Below, one piece after another: positions 8,850 to 17,694 of a stretch of 64,000 nucleotides of DNA. Source of the DNA: Zobellella maritima. Its GTDB lineage: Bacteria > Pseudomonadota > Gammaproteobacteria > Enterobacterales > Aeromonadaceae. The stretch lies in contig NZ_QCZE01000001.1 in the NCBI RefSeq assembly GCF_003075035.1, positions 1,300,602 through 1,364,601 of the forward strand, written 5' to 3'. The translations under genes were made by a program, and so were the position numbers. The stretch's first letter is position 1, and each line of letters starts with the position of its first letter. Below the pieces are notes generated by a model. It was not told where the DNA came from. It did not search any database and saw nothing but the letters and a program-made list of their open reading frames with translations.

Positions 8850-9225
8850 GATGTGTGATTCCTTCACGTTGAGAAATAATATTCCATCTGTTGTTCAGAA
8901 GCATAGTAAAAGAGTGAAGCAAGCCACCCTATTATTGAATACAAAAATGATTACACAATACATTAAATACAATCAACACATTGTTCACATATGTAATGAG
9001 TGATGTTGCATCATATACCCGTGAACATCTTGTAGAGCCGTAATGAACCCAGGGTCGTCGGCTACTCAGCAAGCAGGGAGGTAACAGCGGTCCTGCCATT
9101 GTGTGGCTATGTCATGGATGCGTCAGGGCAGAGACTGCCGCCGGTCCGGGTGGCACGGCAGCGGCGGATATATTAAGGGTGACGAGAGAGACTTCCCGTC
9201 GTCGGGCAACGACGGGGACAAGACA
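8850..9225. other. Intergenic region between tsx-like and astE genes
   Basis: 376 bases with no gene. Bases 8880-9020 are AT-rich and hold the promoter region of the minus-strand Tsx-like gene; one good CRP half-site (TGTGA on the minus strand near 8990) is present but its partner is poor. A hairpin (cccgtcgt/acgacggg, 9198-9218) just past the astE stop could be a weak terminator; it lacks a T run. I see nothing else. Confidence 0.5.
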
Positions 9226-10251
9226 TTAATCCAGCTCAGCGCCAGAAAGGGAATAATCAAGGACCATCAGTGCCGCCCGCTGACCCTTGGCCACGGCGGG
9301 ATTGGGGAATACCACCGCCTCGCTCTGATCACCCACCCGCCAGCTATGCTCAGCGTCTTCGGCCAGCAGCTCACCCGGTTCGAAGGCGGTGAAGTTAGCC
9401 ACATCCTTGCCAAAATGGAAGTGAAAGGCATCGCTCTGCTTGATGATTTCCCGGCAGACCTTGAACACCCGGATCTGACCTGGCTCCAGGGGTGCCGGCG
9501 CCCACTCCGGTTCGCTCACCAGCTGGCGCAGGCAATGATCGACCGCAGAGAACCTGCCCATATCATTCTGGCCGAAGGGCATGACCTTGCCCAGTTCGAC
9601 GGTAAAGGCGTGGGCGCCGAACCGATGGGCACTGAAATAACTGAAGGTAGTGGTCGGCCCGTGGGCCAGCAGTATGGTGTCTACCTCGCAGTCCCGTAGA
9701 AATGCCAACTGGCGGCGACTGTAAGGTTGGCCGTGGGTATAGGGATAGATGGCAAACTTTTCGTACTTTGAAGGCCTGATGGCCGTATGCAGATCATAAT
9801 GCAGACGCTCGGTATCGGTGCGTTGGCCGAAAAAACGGCCGACATACTGCTCCAGCCTGCCCGCCCGCTGCCGCTCCCGGCCGCCGTTTTCCCCGCGCTC
9901 ATGGGCGCCGGAAAACAGCCGGTTAAGATTGACCTCAAGCTCGCGTACGCCCTGGTTCATGGCTGCCGGATGTCCAAATATCAGCAGCAATCGGTGCCCG
10001 CAGCTCAGTCTGCCCTCGACCAGATCCCGCAGCAGCTGCTCGCACAGCTCTATGGGTGCTGTTTCATTGCCATGGATACCGCAGGAAATCACGATATCTT
10101 TATTGCCCGGAGATGCCGGTTCAAAACAGAGTACCCCCGTATCCCAGGCGGACACGGTCCCGCCGCCTGCCAGGGGTTCGCTAAAGGGGGCCAGCTCCCA
10201 TGGATGTTCACGGCTAAGTGACAAAAAATTCGTAATCCGGCTTCCCTTCAT
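9226..10251 (-). CDS. astE: Succinylglutamate desuccinylase
   Basis: 341 residues of the M14-like AstE/aspartoacylase family. Zinc ligands are visible as H60 and E63 in GIHGNETAPIE and H155 in DLHTAI; the catalytic Glu is E219 in FTVELGKV. The enzyme hydrolyses N-succinylglutamate to succinate and glutamate, the last step of the arginine succinyltransferase (AST) pathway. The gene stands alone here; astC, astA, astD and astB are not in the window, so it is split from the rest of the pathway or the operon is elsewhere. The start has AGGGATAT-type sequence upstream, a modest ribosome site. Confidence 0.9.
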   Translation of the reverse strand: MKGSRITNFLSLSREHPWELAPFSEPLAGGGTVSAWDTGVLCFEPASPGNKDIVISCGIHGNETAPIELCEQLLRDLVEGRLSCGHRLLLIFGHPAAMNQGVRELEVNLNRLFSGAHERGENGGRERQRAGRLEQYVGRFFGQRTDTERLHYDLHTAIRPSKYEKFAIYPYTHGQPYSRRQLAFLRDCEVDTILLAHGPTTTFSYFSAHRFGAHAFTVELGKVMPFGQNDMGRFSAVDHCLRQLVSEPEWAPAPLEPGQIRVFKVCREIIKQSDAFHFHFGKDVANFTAFEPGELLAEDAEHSWRVGDQSEAVVFPNPAVAKGQRAALMVLDYSLSGAELD

Positions 10252-10503
10252 ATATCCCTCCAGCTAAACCATTAAAAGCAACATTTCAGTTTGAAATAAA
10301 ACATGAAGTCAGCATCAATGTCTAGCGGATTAAGGAGCCGGTCCGGCGGCGACTGACGGCAACCAAGCCCAGCGAATAAAAGCGTGCGCCAAGTTAAGCA
10401 CCAGAACCGCAAACCTATGCCATTTTTACGGTTTCCAGCCAGTTGTTATGCAGATGACCGGGGCGGCCACAGCACCAAAAAAAATGAAGGGCAATAAAAC
10501 CAA

Positions 10504-10538
10504 ACAACGACAGGCCGGGGTTTCCGGCCTGTCGTTGT
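10504..10538. repeat. Perfect 15-bp inverted repeat (hairpin)
   Basis: Arms acaacgacaggccgg and ccggcctgtcgttgt enclose a 5-base loop. On the minus strand it is followed by TTGGTTTTATTG, so it could act as the far terminator of pgm, about 300 bases beyond its stop, or end a small RNA. Confidence 0.75.
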
Positions 10539-10678
10539 ATAACATGACTTACCACTGTTCCGGGTCCATCAAGCCGCCCGGTGCACGCCTGGTTTCCAAG
10601 CGGCACCTCATCAGCGACATTGATCCTGTTGGCTTAAACCCATCGCATTAAACATGCGATCAATTTGACTGCCATACC

Positions 10679-10760
10679 TCGGACAAAGGGCCCACTGCAC
10701 CGACACGCTCAAACACCGCCCTGTAACGCTCAGCACAGGACCTGACCGCCATGGATGTAC
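10679..10760 (-). repeat. Dispersed repeat family 2, copy at 10.7 kb
   Basis: On the minus strand it begins with catccatggcggtcag, identical over 16 bases to the copy near 31.9 kb, and continues with shared blocks gctgagc, ggtgttt/ggggttt, gcgtgtcggtg and gccctttg. It lies between pgm and the 15-bp hairpin. Confidence 0.65.
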
Positions 10761-10840
10761 TCGTAGCGTATCGTGGGAGGCGGCTATAGTGCCTCTAGGG
10801 GCAACCCAAAACCCTGATCAGATTGTTAATGTCATTGGTG

Positions 10841-12484
10841 TTAGACGCCGGCCCTGGCAAAGGCACCGCTCACCAGCTGTCTGGCCTCGTCAATCAGACG
10901 CTCGAGGTGCTCCTTATCGCGGAAGCTCTCGGCATAGATCTTGTACACCTGTTCGGTACCGCTGGGGCGGGCCGCGAACCAGCCCTGCTCGGTAGTCACC
11001 TTGAGTCCCCCCAGGGAGGCATTGTTGCCGGGTGCCCGGGTCAGGGTAGCAGTGATGGCATCACCGGCCAGGGTGTCAGCCTTGATATCATCGGCATTCA
11101 GGCTGGCCAATACCTGTTTCTGTGCCTGGTTGGCGGGAGCATCCAAACGGCGGTAGACAGGGTCGCCCAGCTCACTGGTCAGCCTGGCATAATACTGATG
11201 CGGGGTCAGTCCGGTCACCGCCAGGATTTCCGCCGCCAGCAGCGAAGGTATAAAGCCATCCTTGTCGGTGCTCCATACCCGGCCGTCCCTGCGCAGAAAA
11301 GAGGCACCGGCGCTTTCTTCACCAACAAAGCCCAGCCGCCCTTCCACCAGGTCGGCCACATACCACTTAAAGCCGACTGGCACTTCCATCAGCGAGCGCC
11401 CCAGACTGTCCGCAACCCGGTCGATTATGGAAGAGGATACCAGGGTCTTGCCCACCGCCAGGGTCGCCGGCCATTGGGTCCTGTGGGTAAACAGGTAATG
11501 AATACACACCGCCAGGTAGTGGTTGGGGTTCATCAGCCCTTCACTATCCACTATGCCGTGGCGGTCATAATCCGGATCATTGCCACAGGCGATATCAAAA
11601 CTGTCCTTCAAGGCCAGCAGCTTCGTCATGCTGTAAGGGCTGGAGCAGTCCATGCGGATCTTGCCGTCATGATCCAGTGACATGAAGCCAAACGTCGGAT
11701 CCTGGCTCTGATTGACCACTGTGATATCCAGCCCGTAACACTCGGCAATCCGTGACCAGTAGGCCATACCGGAACCACCCAGGGGATCGATGCCGACCCT
11801 GATACCGGCTTGGCGGATGGCCGCCATGTCGATGACTTGATCCAGCTCGGCCACATAAGGCGTGATGTAATCGTATTGCACCGCCCGGGCCAGGGCCTCG
11901 GCGAAGGGTAACCGGCGCACCTCCCTGCAGTCATCGGCGATCAGCCGATTAGCGCGGGCCTGGATCCAGCCGGTGGCCTCGGTGGAAGACGGACCGCCAT
12001 CGGGCCCATTGTATTTGATACCACCGTCCCGGGGAGGATTATGGGAAGGAGTGATCACAATGCCGTCTGCCAGGGCGTTCTGGTGCAGCCGGTTATGGTT
12101 GAGGATGGCATGGGAGATCACCGGGGTCGGGGTATATCCCTGTCCCGCCTGAACCCTGACTTCCAGGCCGTTGGCCACCAGCACTTCCAACGCGCTGCCC
12201 CAGGCCGCTTCCGACAGGGCATGGGTGTCCATGGCCAGAAACAGGGGGCCATTCAGTCCTTCCTGTTGCCGGTACTCCGCCACTGCCTGGCAGATTGCCC
12301 AGATATGTCGCTGGTTGAAGCTCGCGTCCAGGGCACATCCCCGATGGCCGGATGTACCGAAGGATACCCGTTGGGATGAGACATTGGCATCGGGCGCCAG
12401 CTGATAATAAGCCGTCATCAAACGAGGAATATTGACCAGGTCCTCGGTACTCGCCGGCATCCCTGCTCTGGGGTGTATAGTCAT
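10841..12484 (-). CDS. pgm: Phosphoglucomutase (alpha-D-glucose phosphate-specific)
   Basis: 547 residues, the normal length of bacterial Pgm. The phosphoserine loop TPSHNP is at 145-150, with S147 as the phosphorylated residue; the metal loop is [10 protein letters not shown]; the FGTSGHRG segment lies at 42-49. It interconverts glucose 1-phosphate and glucose 6-phosphate in the cytoplasm for glycogen, sugar-nucleotide and envelope synthesis. The gene follows seqA by 18 bases on the same strand, the seqA-pgm order of E. coli, so the two are probably co-transcribed. Confidence 0.95.
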   Translation of the reverse strand: MTIHPRAGMPASTEDLVNIPRLMTAYYQLAPDANVSSQRVSFGTSGHRGCALDASFNQRHIWAICQAVAEYRQQEGLNGPLFLAMDTHALSEAAWGSALEVLVANGLEVRVQAGQGYTPTPVISHAILNHNRLHQNALADGIVITPSHNPPRDGGIKYNGPDGGPSSTEATGWIQARANRLIADDCREVRRLPFAEALARAVQYDYITPYVAELDQVIDMAAIRQAGIRVGIDPLGGSGMAYWSRIAECYGLDITVVNQSQDPTFGFMSLDHDGKIRMDCSSPYSMTKLLALKDSFDIACGNDPDYDRHGIVDSEGLMNPNHYLAVCIHYLFTHRTQWPATLAVGKTLVSSSIIDRVADSLGRSLMEVPVGFKWYVADLVEGRLGFVGEESAGASFLRRDGRVWSTDKDGFIPSLLAAEILAVTGLTPHQYYARLTSELGDPVYRRLDAPANQAQKQVLASLNADDIKADTLAGDAITATLTRAPGNNASLGGLKVTTEQGWFAARPSGTEQVYKIYAESFRDKEHLERLIDEARQLVSGAFARAGV

Positions 12485-12502
12485 AACTGTCCTTAATGGA
12501 GA

Positions 12503-13012
12503 TCAAATACTTTGGCAGACCTGCTCTATCAGCCCATGAGAATACCCCATGGCGGCCATCAGCTGGGCGATGATATTGCGCTTGCGGCCGGTATTGGTAT
12601 TGGTGATAACCCAATAGGGACTGCCGGCGATGGCCTTGGGTTTGGTGGTGTTGCCGGCGGCAAGCAAGGACTCTTCTGAATCAGAAAAGTAAATACGTTT
12701 ACGCCCTTTAATATCACTTGCCTGGGCGAACGCCGCCGGGTTTTCCTTGTACAGTTCGGACAATATCAACATAAAGCGATCGATGGCTGCTTCTTGCCTG
12801 GCCAGCTCGCCTTGCTCCAGCATTTTCTGAATCCCCTGAGATGGCGTCGCCGGTGAGGACGGCTGCTGCCGAACCCGGGCCAATTGCTCATCCAGCTTGA
12901 GTAACCGCCGCAAAATATCGGATGCACTTTCCCCTATATGCCGGGTATTGCTGGCAATATAGCGATACAGCTCTTCATCTACCTCTATGGTTTTCATAGT
13001 GTTTGTTGACAT
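12503..13012 (-). CDS. seqA: Replication initiation negative regulator SeqA
   Basis: 169 residues from the ATG at 13012, which has GGGAG five bases upstream; an internal ATG five codons later gives the MKTIEV start used in E. coli. The N-terminal multimerisation part (KTIEVDEELYRYIASNTRHIGESASDILRRLL) and the C-terminal hemimethylated-GATC-binding part (TNTNTGRKRNIIAQLMAAMGYS) are both clear. SeqA sequesters newly replicated oriC and organises hemimethylated DNA behind forks. The linker (Q/P/S-rich, about 65-85) is variable in the family. Operon with pgm; divergent from ybfF. Confidence 0.95.
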   Translation of the reverse strand: MSTNTMKTIEVDEELYRYIASNTRHIGESASDILRRLLKLDEQLARVRQQPSSPATPSQGIQKMLEQGELARQEAAIDRFMLILSELYKENPAAFAQASDIKGRKRIYFSDSEESLLAAGNTTKPKAIAGSPYWVITNTNTGRKRNIIAQLMAAMGYSHGLIEQVCQSI

Positions 13013-13127
13013 GTCCACTCCCAATAATGGAGCCCAATTATACATAGGCTTATGCCCTTGCCCAAGCGCTTGCACCCTATCCCGGACAAGGCAACAATAG
13101 CGTCACTCTGTTTGAAGGATACTAGGT

Positions 13128-13919
13128 ATGTCATTTAACGCTTCACTGACCCCGCCACTCAACTATCGCCGCCAGGGAACAGGCAGCCCAGTGCTGCTGA
13201 TCCATGGTCTGTTCGGCAACCTGGACAACCTCAACGGGGTAAACCGGGTACTCTCGACCATGCATGACGTCATCGCCGTCGATGTACGCAACCATGGCCT
13301 GTCTCCCCGAACGGACACCATGAGTTACCAGGAGATGGCCTCGGATGTACTGGCACTGATGGACCAGCTGGAGCTGGAAAAGGCTGCCATCGTCGGGCAT
13401 TCCATGGGGGGCAAGATAGCCATGATGGCCGCCAAGCTGGCGCCGGAACGGGTCAGCAGGCTGGTGGCGGCGGACATAGCGCCGGTCGCCTACCGGCAGG
13501 CCCGTCACGATGCGGTATTTCGGGGCCTGTTGGCGGTGCAGCAGGAGGGTGCCAAAGACCGGCAGGAGGCCGACCGGATCCTGGCCCGGCATATCGAAGA
13601 AGCCGGCGTACGGCAGTTTTTACTGAAATCCTTTGTGACGGGAGCACCGGAGAGCTGGCGTTTTAACCTACAGGCCCTTGTCGCCCATTATCAGGATATT
13701 ATCGGCTGGTCCGAAAATGGGCTGAGCTATGCCGGGCCCATCCTGTTTATCAAGGGAGGAGACTCGGATTACCTGCTGCCGGAATACCAACCCGAGGTGC
13801 TGGCGCAATTCCCCGCCGCCAAGGTACGGATAATCCCGGGCACCGGGCACTGGCTGCATGCGGAAAAGCCCCAGCTGTTTAACCGGCTGGTACAGGATTT
13901 CCTGGCCCAGGCCAGTTAA
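13128..13919 (+). CDS. ybfF: Alpha/beta-hydrolase (esterase) YbfF
   Basis: 263 residues. The oxyanion region HGLFGNLDN is at 26-34, the nucleophile elbow GHSMGG has Ser92, and the catalytic His is in GTGHWLHAEKP near 243. The closest known protein is E. coli YbfF, an esterase active in vitro on acyl-CoA and short-chain esters; its cellular substrate is unsettled. ATG has AAGGATA upstream. It is divergent from seqA, as in E. coli. Confidence 0.92.
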   Translation: MSFNASLTPPLNYRRQGTGSPVLLIHGLFGNLDNLNGVNRVLSTMHDVIAVDVRNHGLSPRTDTMSYQEMASDVLALMDQLELEKAAIVGHSMGGKIAMMAAKLAPERVSRLVAADIAPVAYRQARHDAVFRGLLAVQQEGAKDRQEADRILARHIEEAGVRQFLLKSFVTGAPESWRFNLQALVAHYQDIIGWSENGLSYAGPILFIKGGDSDYLLPEYQPEVLAQFPAAKVRIIPGTGHWLHAEKPQLFNRLVQDFLAQAS

Positions 13920-13974
13920 CAGGCTCGAATCCTTTATGGTATAGTGCTGCGAATTTCAATGGGTAGGCAAGATA

Positions 13975-14196
13975 ATGTCATTTGAACAAATCGAGCTGCT
14001 GGAAAGCATTGGCCTCAAACTGTTTTTTGTGGTCATTTTTCTGCTGATCGGCTTGGCCATTCAGGATGTGCTCAAACGGGGCAATGTCCCCAAGTTTGGC
14101 CGTTTTATTGTCTGGTTGGTATTATTCGTGGGATGTGCCGGCTTTGTCGCCAAGGGCATCATAGAGCTCACCTGGGAAGGAAACGGACTCGGTTGA
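13975..14196 (+). CDS. DUF2788 small membrane protein
   Basis: 73 residues with two hydrophobic segments (about 15-32 and 45-63) separated by a short basic loop (QDVLKRGNVPKFGR). This matches the DUF2788 family, small inner-membrane proteins of unknown function found beside ybfE/fldA in gammaproteobacteria. A promoter-like tatagt sequence lies at about 13939. The stop is three bases before the ybfE start, so the two are co-transcribed. Confidence 0.82.
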   Translation: MSFEQIELLESIGLKLFFVVIFLLIGLAIQDVLKRGNVPKFGRFIVWLVLFVGCAGFVAKGIIELTWEGNGLG

Positions 14197-14199
14197 CCC

Positions 14200-14484
14200 A
14201 TGGCCAAACAGGATACAGACAGAACCACGCTGGACTTGTTTGCCGACGAACGCCGGCCTGGCAGGCCAAAAACCAACCCCCTGCCCCGCCAAGCCCAGTT
14301 AAAACTCAATAAACGTAATCAGCTAAAACGGGATCGTGAGCGTGGCCTCAGTCGCATCGAACTCAAGGTCGATGAACAACTGCTGAGTCAACTCAATGTA
14401 CTGGCAGCCAAGCGGCAACTCAGCCGGGCTGAGCTTATTTATTCGCTCCTGTTGCAACAGCTGAAGCAACAGGATTTAGACTAG
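14200..14484 (+). CDS. ybfE: YbfE family protein (LexA-regulated in E. coli)
   Basis: 94 residues. The N-terminal segment (TLDLFADERRPGRPKTNPL) carries an AT-hook-like RPGRPK motif. The C-terminal half (SRIELKVDEQLLSQLNVLAAKRQLSRAEL) resembles a ribbon-helix-helix DNA-binding fold. The family is annotated LexA-regulated after E. coli YbfE; I find no LexA box (CTGT-N8-ACAG) upstream of this gene or of the DUF2788 gene, so SOS control may not be conserved. It lies 44 bases before fldA, matching E. coli order. Confidence 0.85.
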   Translation: MAKQDTDRTTLDLFADERRPGRPKTNPLPRQAQLKLNKRNQLKRDRERGLSRIELKVDEQLLSQLNVLAAKRQLSRAELIYSLLLQQLKQQDLD

Positions 14485-14528
14485 GCCAGAGGGTCTGCAA
14501 CACACTTTTCGACAGGTACAGCATAATT

Positions 14529-15056
14529 ATGGCAAGTGTAGGTCTGTTTTTTGGAAGCGATACCGGCAATACCGAAGCCGTGGCAAAGATGATCCAGAAA
14601 GAACTGGGCAAGCACCTGGTTGAAGTACACGATATCGCCAAAAGCACCAAAGAAGATATCGCCGGTTTCGATTTGCTGCTGCTGGGTATCCCGACCTGGT
14701 ACTATGGTGAGTCTCAGGCAGATTGGGATGACTTCTTCCCCGAGCTTGAGCAAATCGATTTTAATGACAAGCTGGTCGCCCTGTTCGGATGCGGCGATCA
14801 GGAGGACTATGCCGAATACTTCCTCGACGCCATGGGTACCCTGAAGGACATCATTGAGCCCAAGGGCGCCATCATCATCGGTCATTGGCCAACCGAAGGT
14901 TATGACTTCGAAGCTTCCCGGGCCCTGGCCGACGATGCCAACTTCATCGGCCTGGGCATCGACGAAGACCGCCAGCCAGAGCTGACCCAAGACAGGGTCA
15001 AGGCCTGGTGCAAACAGATCTACGAAGAAATGTGTCTGAAAGAACTGGAAGCATAA
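14529..15056 (+). CDS. fldA: Flavodoxin FldA
   Basis: 175 residues, the size of long-chain flavodoxins. The FMN phosphate loop GSDTGNTEA is at about residues 9-17, the first isoalloxazine loop is PTWYYGE (55-61) and the second is FGCGDQEDYAEYF. This cytoplasmic FMN protein is a low-potential electron donor to radical-SAM enzymes, biotin synthase, methionine synthase reactivation and IspG/IspH. The gene is followed by its own terminator. In E. coli fur is next; here an L,D-transpeptidase, lpp and a DUF4442 gene lie between fldA and fur. Confidence 0.95.
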   Translation: MASVGLFFGSDTGNTEAVAKMIQKELGKHLVEVHDIAKSTKEDIAGFDLLLLGIPTWYYGESQADWDDFFPELEQIDFNDKLVALFGCGDQEDYAEYFLDAMGTLKDIIEPKGAIIIGHWPTEGYDFEASRALADDANFIGLGIDEDRQPELTQDRVKAWCKQIYEEMCLKELEA

Positions 15057-15077
15057 CACCCACAATCCGGTCTGCTT

Positions 15078-15106
15078 AAGGGATGCTGTAATGCGTCCCT
15101 TTTTTG
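15078..15106 (+). terminator. Terminator after fldA
   Basis: Stem aagggatgc/gcgtccctt (one G-T pair) with loop tgtaat, followed by a T run. Confidence 0.85.
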
Positions 15107-15226
15107 TGTTTGGTTAAAAGTTAAACAGGCCTTAAAATACCCCGTAGTCGCGCAGCAGTTTCGAAGAAAAATACTGCCGTTCATCACGGATAGGCTTTCA
15201 AGCAACATAAAAAGAGTAAAGTACGC

Positions 15227-16126
15227 ATGTTCAAACGTTTATTTCTATTACTACTGGTTCCCGCTTGGCTGGCCCAGGCCCAGGTGCCTACCCTCAACCT
15301 GCCGGAAGACAGGGGTCAGCCGGTCGGCCAGGTGGTATCGCACATAGTCCAGGATGGCGACAACCTGGCTGGCCTGGCCAGATATTACGGCGTCAGCCCC
15401 ATTCTAATCATGGCCGCCAACCCAGGGAAAGACCTCTTCCTGCTGCGGGAAGGCGACAAGGTCACTATTCCCAACCAGCTGTTGCTGCCCAAAGCCGCGA
15501 CCAAGGGAATAGTTATCAACCTGGCCGAACTGCGGTTGTACTATTACCCGGACAATGGCGAACAAGTTCATGTCTTCCCCATCGGTATTGGACGGGTCGG
15601 GCGTGAAACTCCCGAGATGAACACCCAGATCAGCCAGATGCGCAAAAATCCGACCTGGACCCCGACAGCCACCACCCGCAAGGAATATGAAGCCAAAGGC
15701 CAGCCCCTGCCAGCCGTGGTGCCTGCCGGACCGGATAACCCCCTGGGTGAATATGCCATGCGCCTGGCATACGGACGCGGTGAATACCTGATCCACGGTA
15801 CCAACGATCCCCTGGATGTCGGTTTACGTGCCAGTGCCGGCTGTATCCGCATGTATCCGGAGCATGTGGAATGGCTGTTTGCCCAGGTTGACAAGGGTAC
15901 CCCGGTACAAATCGTCAACCAGGCCCTGAAGGTCAGCACGGATCAATACGGCCAGACCTTTATGGAAGTGCATGAACCCTTGACCCCATCGGGCGAAGCG
16001 GGTGCTCCGCTGGATCTGACCCCTGTGGTTTCCCTGCTTGAACAGGGTATCGACCAGCAACAGGTCGATGAAATCATCAAACAGCAGCAAGGCATGCCCA
16101 AGATGATCGGTCAGCTGTACAACTAA
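15227..16126 (+). CDS. L,D-transpeptidase with LysM domain (YbiS/ErfK/YcfS type)
   Basis: 299 residues. A signal peptide (1-18, ending AQA) sends it to the periplasm. A LysM peptidoglycan-binding domain spans about 37-85 and a YkuD catalytic domain about 92-225, with catalytic His190 in LIHGTNDP and Cys206 in SAGCIRM. Such enzymes either attach the C-terminal lysine of the Braun lipoprotein to meso-diaminopimelate of peptidoglycan or make 3-3 crosslinks. Its convergent neighbour is lpp, which favours the first role. A C-terminal extension (230-299) rich in Gln follows the catalytic domain. Confidence 0.9.
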   Translation: MFKRLFLLLLVPAWLAQAQVPTLNLPEDRGQPVGQVVSHIVQDGDNLAGLARYYGVSPILIMAANPGKDLFLLREGDKVTIPNQLLLPKAATKGIVINLAELRLYYYPDNGEQVHVFPIGIGRVGRETPEMNTQISQMRKNPTWTPTATTRKEYEAKGQPLPAVVPAGPDNPLGEYAMRLAYGRGEYLIHGTNDPLDVGLRASAGCIRMYPEHVEWLFAQVDKGTPVQIVNQALKVSTDQYGQTFMEVHEPLTPSGEAGAPLDLTPVVSLLEQGIDQQQVDEIIKQQQGMPKMIGQLYN

Positions 16127-16139
16127 TTTGTTATCCAAT

Positions 16140-16170
16140 AAAAAAGGCCTGACATTGTCAGGCCTTTTTT
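16140..16170. terminator. Bidirectional terminator between L,D-transpeptidase and lpp
   Basis: Stem aaggcctgac/gtcaggcctt around loop att, with A and T runs on its two sides, serves both convergent genes. Confidence 0.9.
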
Positions 16171-16186
16171 ACGTAAAGCCATTATA

Positions 16187-16429
16187 TTACTTGGTGTAAC
16201 GGCCCATTTGGTCAAGACGGGAGTTGGCACGATCGGCAGAAGCACGGGCTTCAGCTACATCGGCGGCCAGACGGTCGATCTTGGAAGAGTTCATCTGCTG
16301 ACCTTGCTGAACAGCTTGAATGTCCTGAGCCAGGCTATCTACCTTGCTTTCCAGGGCATCATTGGAGCTACAACCAGCCAGCAACAAAGCACTTACAATA
16401 CCACCCATCAACATTTTCTTATTACGCAT
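16187..16429 (-). CDS. lpp: Major outer-membrane (Braun/murein) lipoprotein
   Basis: 80 residues from the ATG at 16429. A lipoprotein signal peptide ends in the lipobox LLAGC with Cys20 as the lipidated residue. The mature part is a coiled coil with heptads (ALESKVDSLAQDIQAVQQ, IDRLAADVAEARASADRA), and it ends in a single C-terminal lysine, the residue that is joined to peptidoglycan. The SD is AGGAG seven bases upstream. The protein tethers the outer membrane to the cell wall. An L,D-transpeptidase gene is convergent with it, separated by a bidirectional terminator. Confidence 0.92.
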   Translation of the reverse strand: MRNKKMLMGGIVSALLLAGCSSNDALESKVDSLAQDIQAVQQGQQMNSSKIDRLAADVAEARASADRANSRLDQMGRYTK

Positions 16430-16532
16430 TACCTGCTCCTTGTTTTTATTGGGAGTCAAAATGACCACATTAGGCGTTCTAAGTATGGACGAAAACCTCG
16501 TAAAACCACAAATTATTTTATAGAGCATGACA

Positions 16533-17039
16533 TTAGGAAATTTTGCTTAATGTCTTGGATTTCCTTGAAATTGTTCTTTTTTTGCGCACATATAGCGTCC
16601 GCTCAACCTCGGCGACCAGCCCACCATGCTCATCAACTAGATTAATACGAAAAACAGGAAAATATTTATCTCCTCCATCGGTGGCGCGACGGATTTCATC
16701 GATACGTTCACGACTCAAACGAAACTCAGCCAACACCCTTCCCCTCCCCGGTTTCATAAAGGTGATCTGAGCCGCCCTGTCCCAGATGTAATAATCCGGC
16801 CCCAGAACCGCCATCAGCATCATGCTATAGACGGGATCCGTCATCGAAAACAGACTGCCGCCATATTGGGTCCGGTTGGCATTCTTGTTCCACCAGCGTA
16901 ATACCAGGGCAACCCGACAATAGCTATAATCCGGACTGATGGCTTCGATACATATTCCTGCCCCCCAAAAAGGCGGCCACAGGTTGAGTAATGCCTTTAA
17001 CAGGCGAGGGCGAGCAAATACCAACCTCATCTTTCTCAT
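16533..17039 (-). CDS. DUF4442 / PaaI-like hotdog-fold protein
   Basis: 168 residues resembling DUF4442 proteins, a branch of the hotdog-fold thioesterase superfamily. Supporting features are the segment YGGSLFSMTDPVYSMMLM (the family's helix with central Asp), the WDRAAQITFMKPGRGRV strand pair and a C-terminal VAEVERTLYVRKK strand. A thioesterase acting on an acyl-CoA or acyl-ACP is possible but no substrate is known. A second ATG lies three codons in. It sits between lpp and fur, downstream of neither; the gap to lpp is 103 bases. Confidence 0.75.
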   Translation of the reverse strand: MRKMRLVFARPRLLKALLNLWPPFWGAGICIEAISPDYSYCRVALVLRWWNKNANRTQYGGSLFSMTDPVYSMMLMAVLGPDYYIWDRAAQITFMKPGRGRVLAEFRLSRERIDEIRRATDGGDKYFPVFRINLVDEHGGLVAEVERTLYVRKKRTISRKSKTLSKIS

Positions 17040-17241
17040 CCGACCAGTTAATCATTCGGGTCACGTTAGCAAATGTTTGCCGTGAAAAATAGATGACATC
17101 GCCGGCGCCAAGCACACCCTTGACCCTAACGAGACCATCCCGGCCAGTTCCTGAGCGCCGGCACCAGATTCGGGTTGCCTTTGCGTGGCTGAACAAGCAC
17201 AATAAAAGCAATACCCAAACGAAATACGAACATTTATCTTT

Positions 17242-17679
17242 ATGGCTGATAATAACCAGGCGCTGAAAAAAGCCGGGCTGAAAGTTACCCTGCCCAGGGT
17301 CAAAATACTGGAACTGCTGCAGCAGCCCGAGACCCAGCATGTGAGTGCAGAAGATCTGTACAAGTTGCTGATCGAACATGGCGAAGAGATTGGCCTGGCG
17401 ACCGTCTATCGGGTGCTCAACCAGTTTGACGATGCCGGTATCGTCACCCGCCACCACTTTGAAGGAGGAAAATCCGTCTTCGAATTAGCCACCCAGGAAC
17501 ATCATGACCACCTGGTATGCCTGGATTGTGGCAAGGTTATTGAGTTTCACGATGAAATGATTGAGCAGCGCCAACGCGAGATCGCCAGCCACTACAATAT
17601 CAAGCTGACCAACCACAGCCTGTATCTCTATGGCCATTGCCTCAATGATCAATGTGATCATAATGATAGCGACGAATAA
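17242..17679 (+). CDS. fur: Ferric uptake regulator Fur
   Basis: 145 residues. The N-terminal winged helix (2-80) includes the recognition segment GLATVYRVLNQFDDAGIV. The C-terminal dimerisation and metal domain carries HHDH (residues about 87-90), the zinc pair CxxC in VCLDCGKV, and the late GHC motif. Fur with Fe(II) represses iron-uptake genes. The ribosome site ahead of the ATG is weak. In E. coli fur lies directly after fldA; here three genes intervene. A long palindromic terminator follows. Confidence 0.95.
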   Translation: MADNNQALKKAGLKVTLPRVKILELLQQPETQHVSAEDLYKLLIEHGEEIGLATVYRVLNQFDDAGIVTRHHFEGGKSVFELATQEHHDHLVCLDCGKVIEFHDEMIEQRQREIASHYNIKLTNHSLYLYGHCLNDQCDHNDSDE

Positions 17680-17694
17680 CAATAAGCCATACTA

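Larger units (their letters stand above)
10252..10840. other. Gene-free region between astE and pgm
   Basis: 589 bases without a convincing gene. It contains a perfect 15-bp hairpin at 10504-10538 and a copy of dispersed repeat family 2 at 10679-10760, both listed separately. A smaller hairpin (cgcatt/aatgcg type, near 10646-10662) lies between them. Short open frames here have no ribosome site and no family resemblance. Confidence 0.6.

Noticed and set aside
9103..9699. Plus-strand open frame over the end of astE
   Set aside because: Overlaps conserved astE codons in antisense; composition looks like a shadow and no ribosome site is present.
13919..14200. Possible LexA box ahead of DUF2788/ybfE
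   Set aside because: No CTGT-N8-ACAG match in either upstream region, even allowing one mismatch.
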